From positions 16,552,948 to 16,616,947 of the forward strand of contig OU612071.1 of the NCBI GenBank assembly GCA_914767715.1: a DNA stretch of 64,000 nt. Direction: 5' to 3'. Positions 63,338-64,000 of this stretch are shown here, in pieces. The notes under the pieces were generated by a model, which did no database searches, was not told the DNA's origin, and saw only the letters and a program-made list of their open reading frames with translations. The position numbers and the translations under genes were made by a program. The stretch's first letter is position 1. Each line of letters starts with the position of its first letter. The DNA is from Membranipora membranacea (taxonomy: Eukaryota; Bryozoa; Gymnolaemata; Cheilostomatida; Membraniporidae).

Positions 63338-64000
63338 CTATCGATTTTTGTCGATTTCTTGCAAAATACCTAGATAGAAAACGCATGTTTACAGGGAGCT
63401 AATATTTTATATGAGATATAGGGACGTACGTCATTGCGAACCTCAAAACAGAGTATCAAGCGTTTCTGAGCTAGTACAGAATTATGCCAAACTATTGGCT
63501 AATTTCCCCAGGACCGTACCTATCAATTTTTGTCAATTTCTTGCATAATACCTAGATAGAAAACACATCGTCACAGGGGGTTAATGTTTTAGATGAGACA
63601 TAGGAACGTCATTGCGAACCTCAAAACAGAGTTTCAAGCGTTTCTAAGCTAGTAAAAAATTATGCCCAATTATTGGTTAATTTGCCCAGGACCGTACTTA
63701 TCGATTTTTGTCAATTTCTTACAAAATACCTAGATAGAAAACGCATCGTCACAGGGGGTTAATATTTTAGATGAGATATAGGAACGTCATTGCGAACCTC
63801 AAAACAGAGATTCAAGCGTTTCTAAGCAAGTAAAGAATTATGCCCAATTATTGGCTAATTTCCCCAGGACCGTACCTATCGATTTTTGTCGATTTCTTGC
63901 AAAATACCTAGATAGAAAACGCATCGTCACAGGAAGCTAATATTTTAGATGAGACATAGGGACGTCATTGCGAACCTCAATATATAGTTTTAAGAGTTCC
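63338..64000. repeat. Decamer copy 3, internally shortened and cut by the window end
   Basis: Starts not at the first monomer but at a position equivalent to about 62086 (GGGACGTACGTC at 63421 against 62169, a step of 1,252 bp or seven monomers). Three monomers are therefore skipped at the junction. It continues with CATAATACC, AAAAAATTATG and the CTCAATATATAG monomer to the window edge. Confidence 0.8.

Larger units (their letters stand above)
47142..64000. repeat. Satellite array, right domain, part after the insertion
   Basis: Continuation of the right-domain subfamily in the same orientation, resuming exactly in the monomer that the transposon interrupted. It carries the same diagnostic monomers as 36545-46315, including the paired CTCAATATATAG type and the GGGACGTACGTC type. 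It runs off the end of the window inside a CTCAATATATAG monomer, so the array continues beyond 64000. No genes or unique sequence are visible. Confidence 0.96.

Noticed and set aside
1-64000. CRISPR array
   Set aside because: The repeat unit is contiguous, about 178 bp long with no unique spacers, and its variation is by point change. This is satellite structure.
1-64000. CENP-B box
   Set aside because: I looked for the TTCG-N4-A-N2-CGGG core on both strands. TTTCGAAGC and CCCGGGACC occur but not in the required arrangement.
1-64000. GACGTCATT as a CRE-type regulatory site
   Set aside because: It is part of the monomer, frequently mutated (GATGTC, GACATC, GACGAC), and there is no gene to regulate.

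Overview
The window is almost entirely satellite DNA from a eukaryotic chromosome, very probably a centromeric or other heterochromatic block. A monomer of about 178 bp repeats head to tail, in one orientation, from base 1 to base 64000, roughly 350 times. It is interrupted only by a 500-N assembly gap (36045-36544) and one 826-bp transposon-like insertion (46316-47141). I find no real protein-coding gene, rRNA, tRNA or CRISPR array. All the short open reading frames are read-throughs of the monomer. The species cannot be named from this sequence.

The array has two domains that meet inside the N gap. The left domain (1-36044) has an average period of about 177.7 bp. Its monomers carry linked variant sets, such as TCGATTTTTTGC with GATCGAAAACGCATCGTCAC, versus TCGATATCTTGC with GATAGAAAACGCATTGTTAC. 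The right domain (36545-64000) averages about 178.5-178.9 bp. It uses TTTCTTGC and GATAGAAAACGCATCGTCAC, often GAATTATGCC instead of GAATTCTGCC, and has its own diagnostic monomers (for example CTCAATATATAG and GGGACGTACGTC).

On top of the monomer are several levels of higher-order repeat (HOR). From left to right these are: a 711-bp tetramer near both ends of the first 8 kb; a 1,423-bp displaced octamer; a duplication of about 3 kb displaced by 3,558 bp (20 monomers), with a two-monomer indel; a nested block system at 17.7-29.8 kb with blocks A (2,308 bp, 13-mer) and B (1,422 bp, 8-mer) ordered A-B-A / A-B-A, giving a 6,038-bp, 34-monomer super-repeat; and flanks of that system that recur about 16.7-16.9 kb apart. 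In the right domain there is a duplication of about 4 kb displaced by 11,197 bp, a hexamer step of 1,073 bp, a 5,531-bp (31-mer) displacement, and a young 1,789-bp decamer in tandem at the right end.

The insertion at 46316-47141 has 30-bp terminal inverted repeats (29/30 match) and a perfect 7-bp target duplication, GTCACAG. Several intact copies of its target monomer are present elsewhere in the array, so the empty site is known. It has no long ORF and looks like a non-autonomous DNA transposon that landed after the local HORs formed. Nothing here works as a gene network. The likely biology is chromatin and centromere structure plus unequal exchange.
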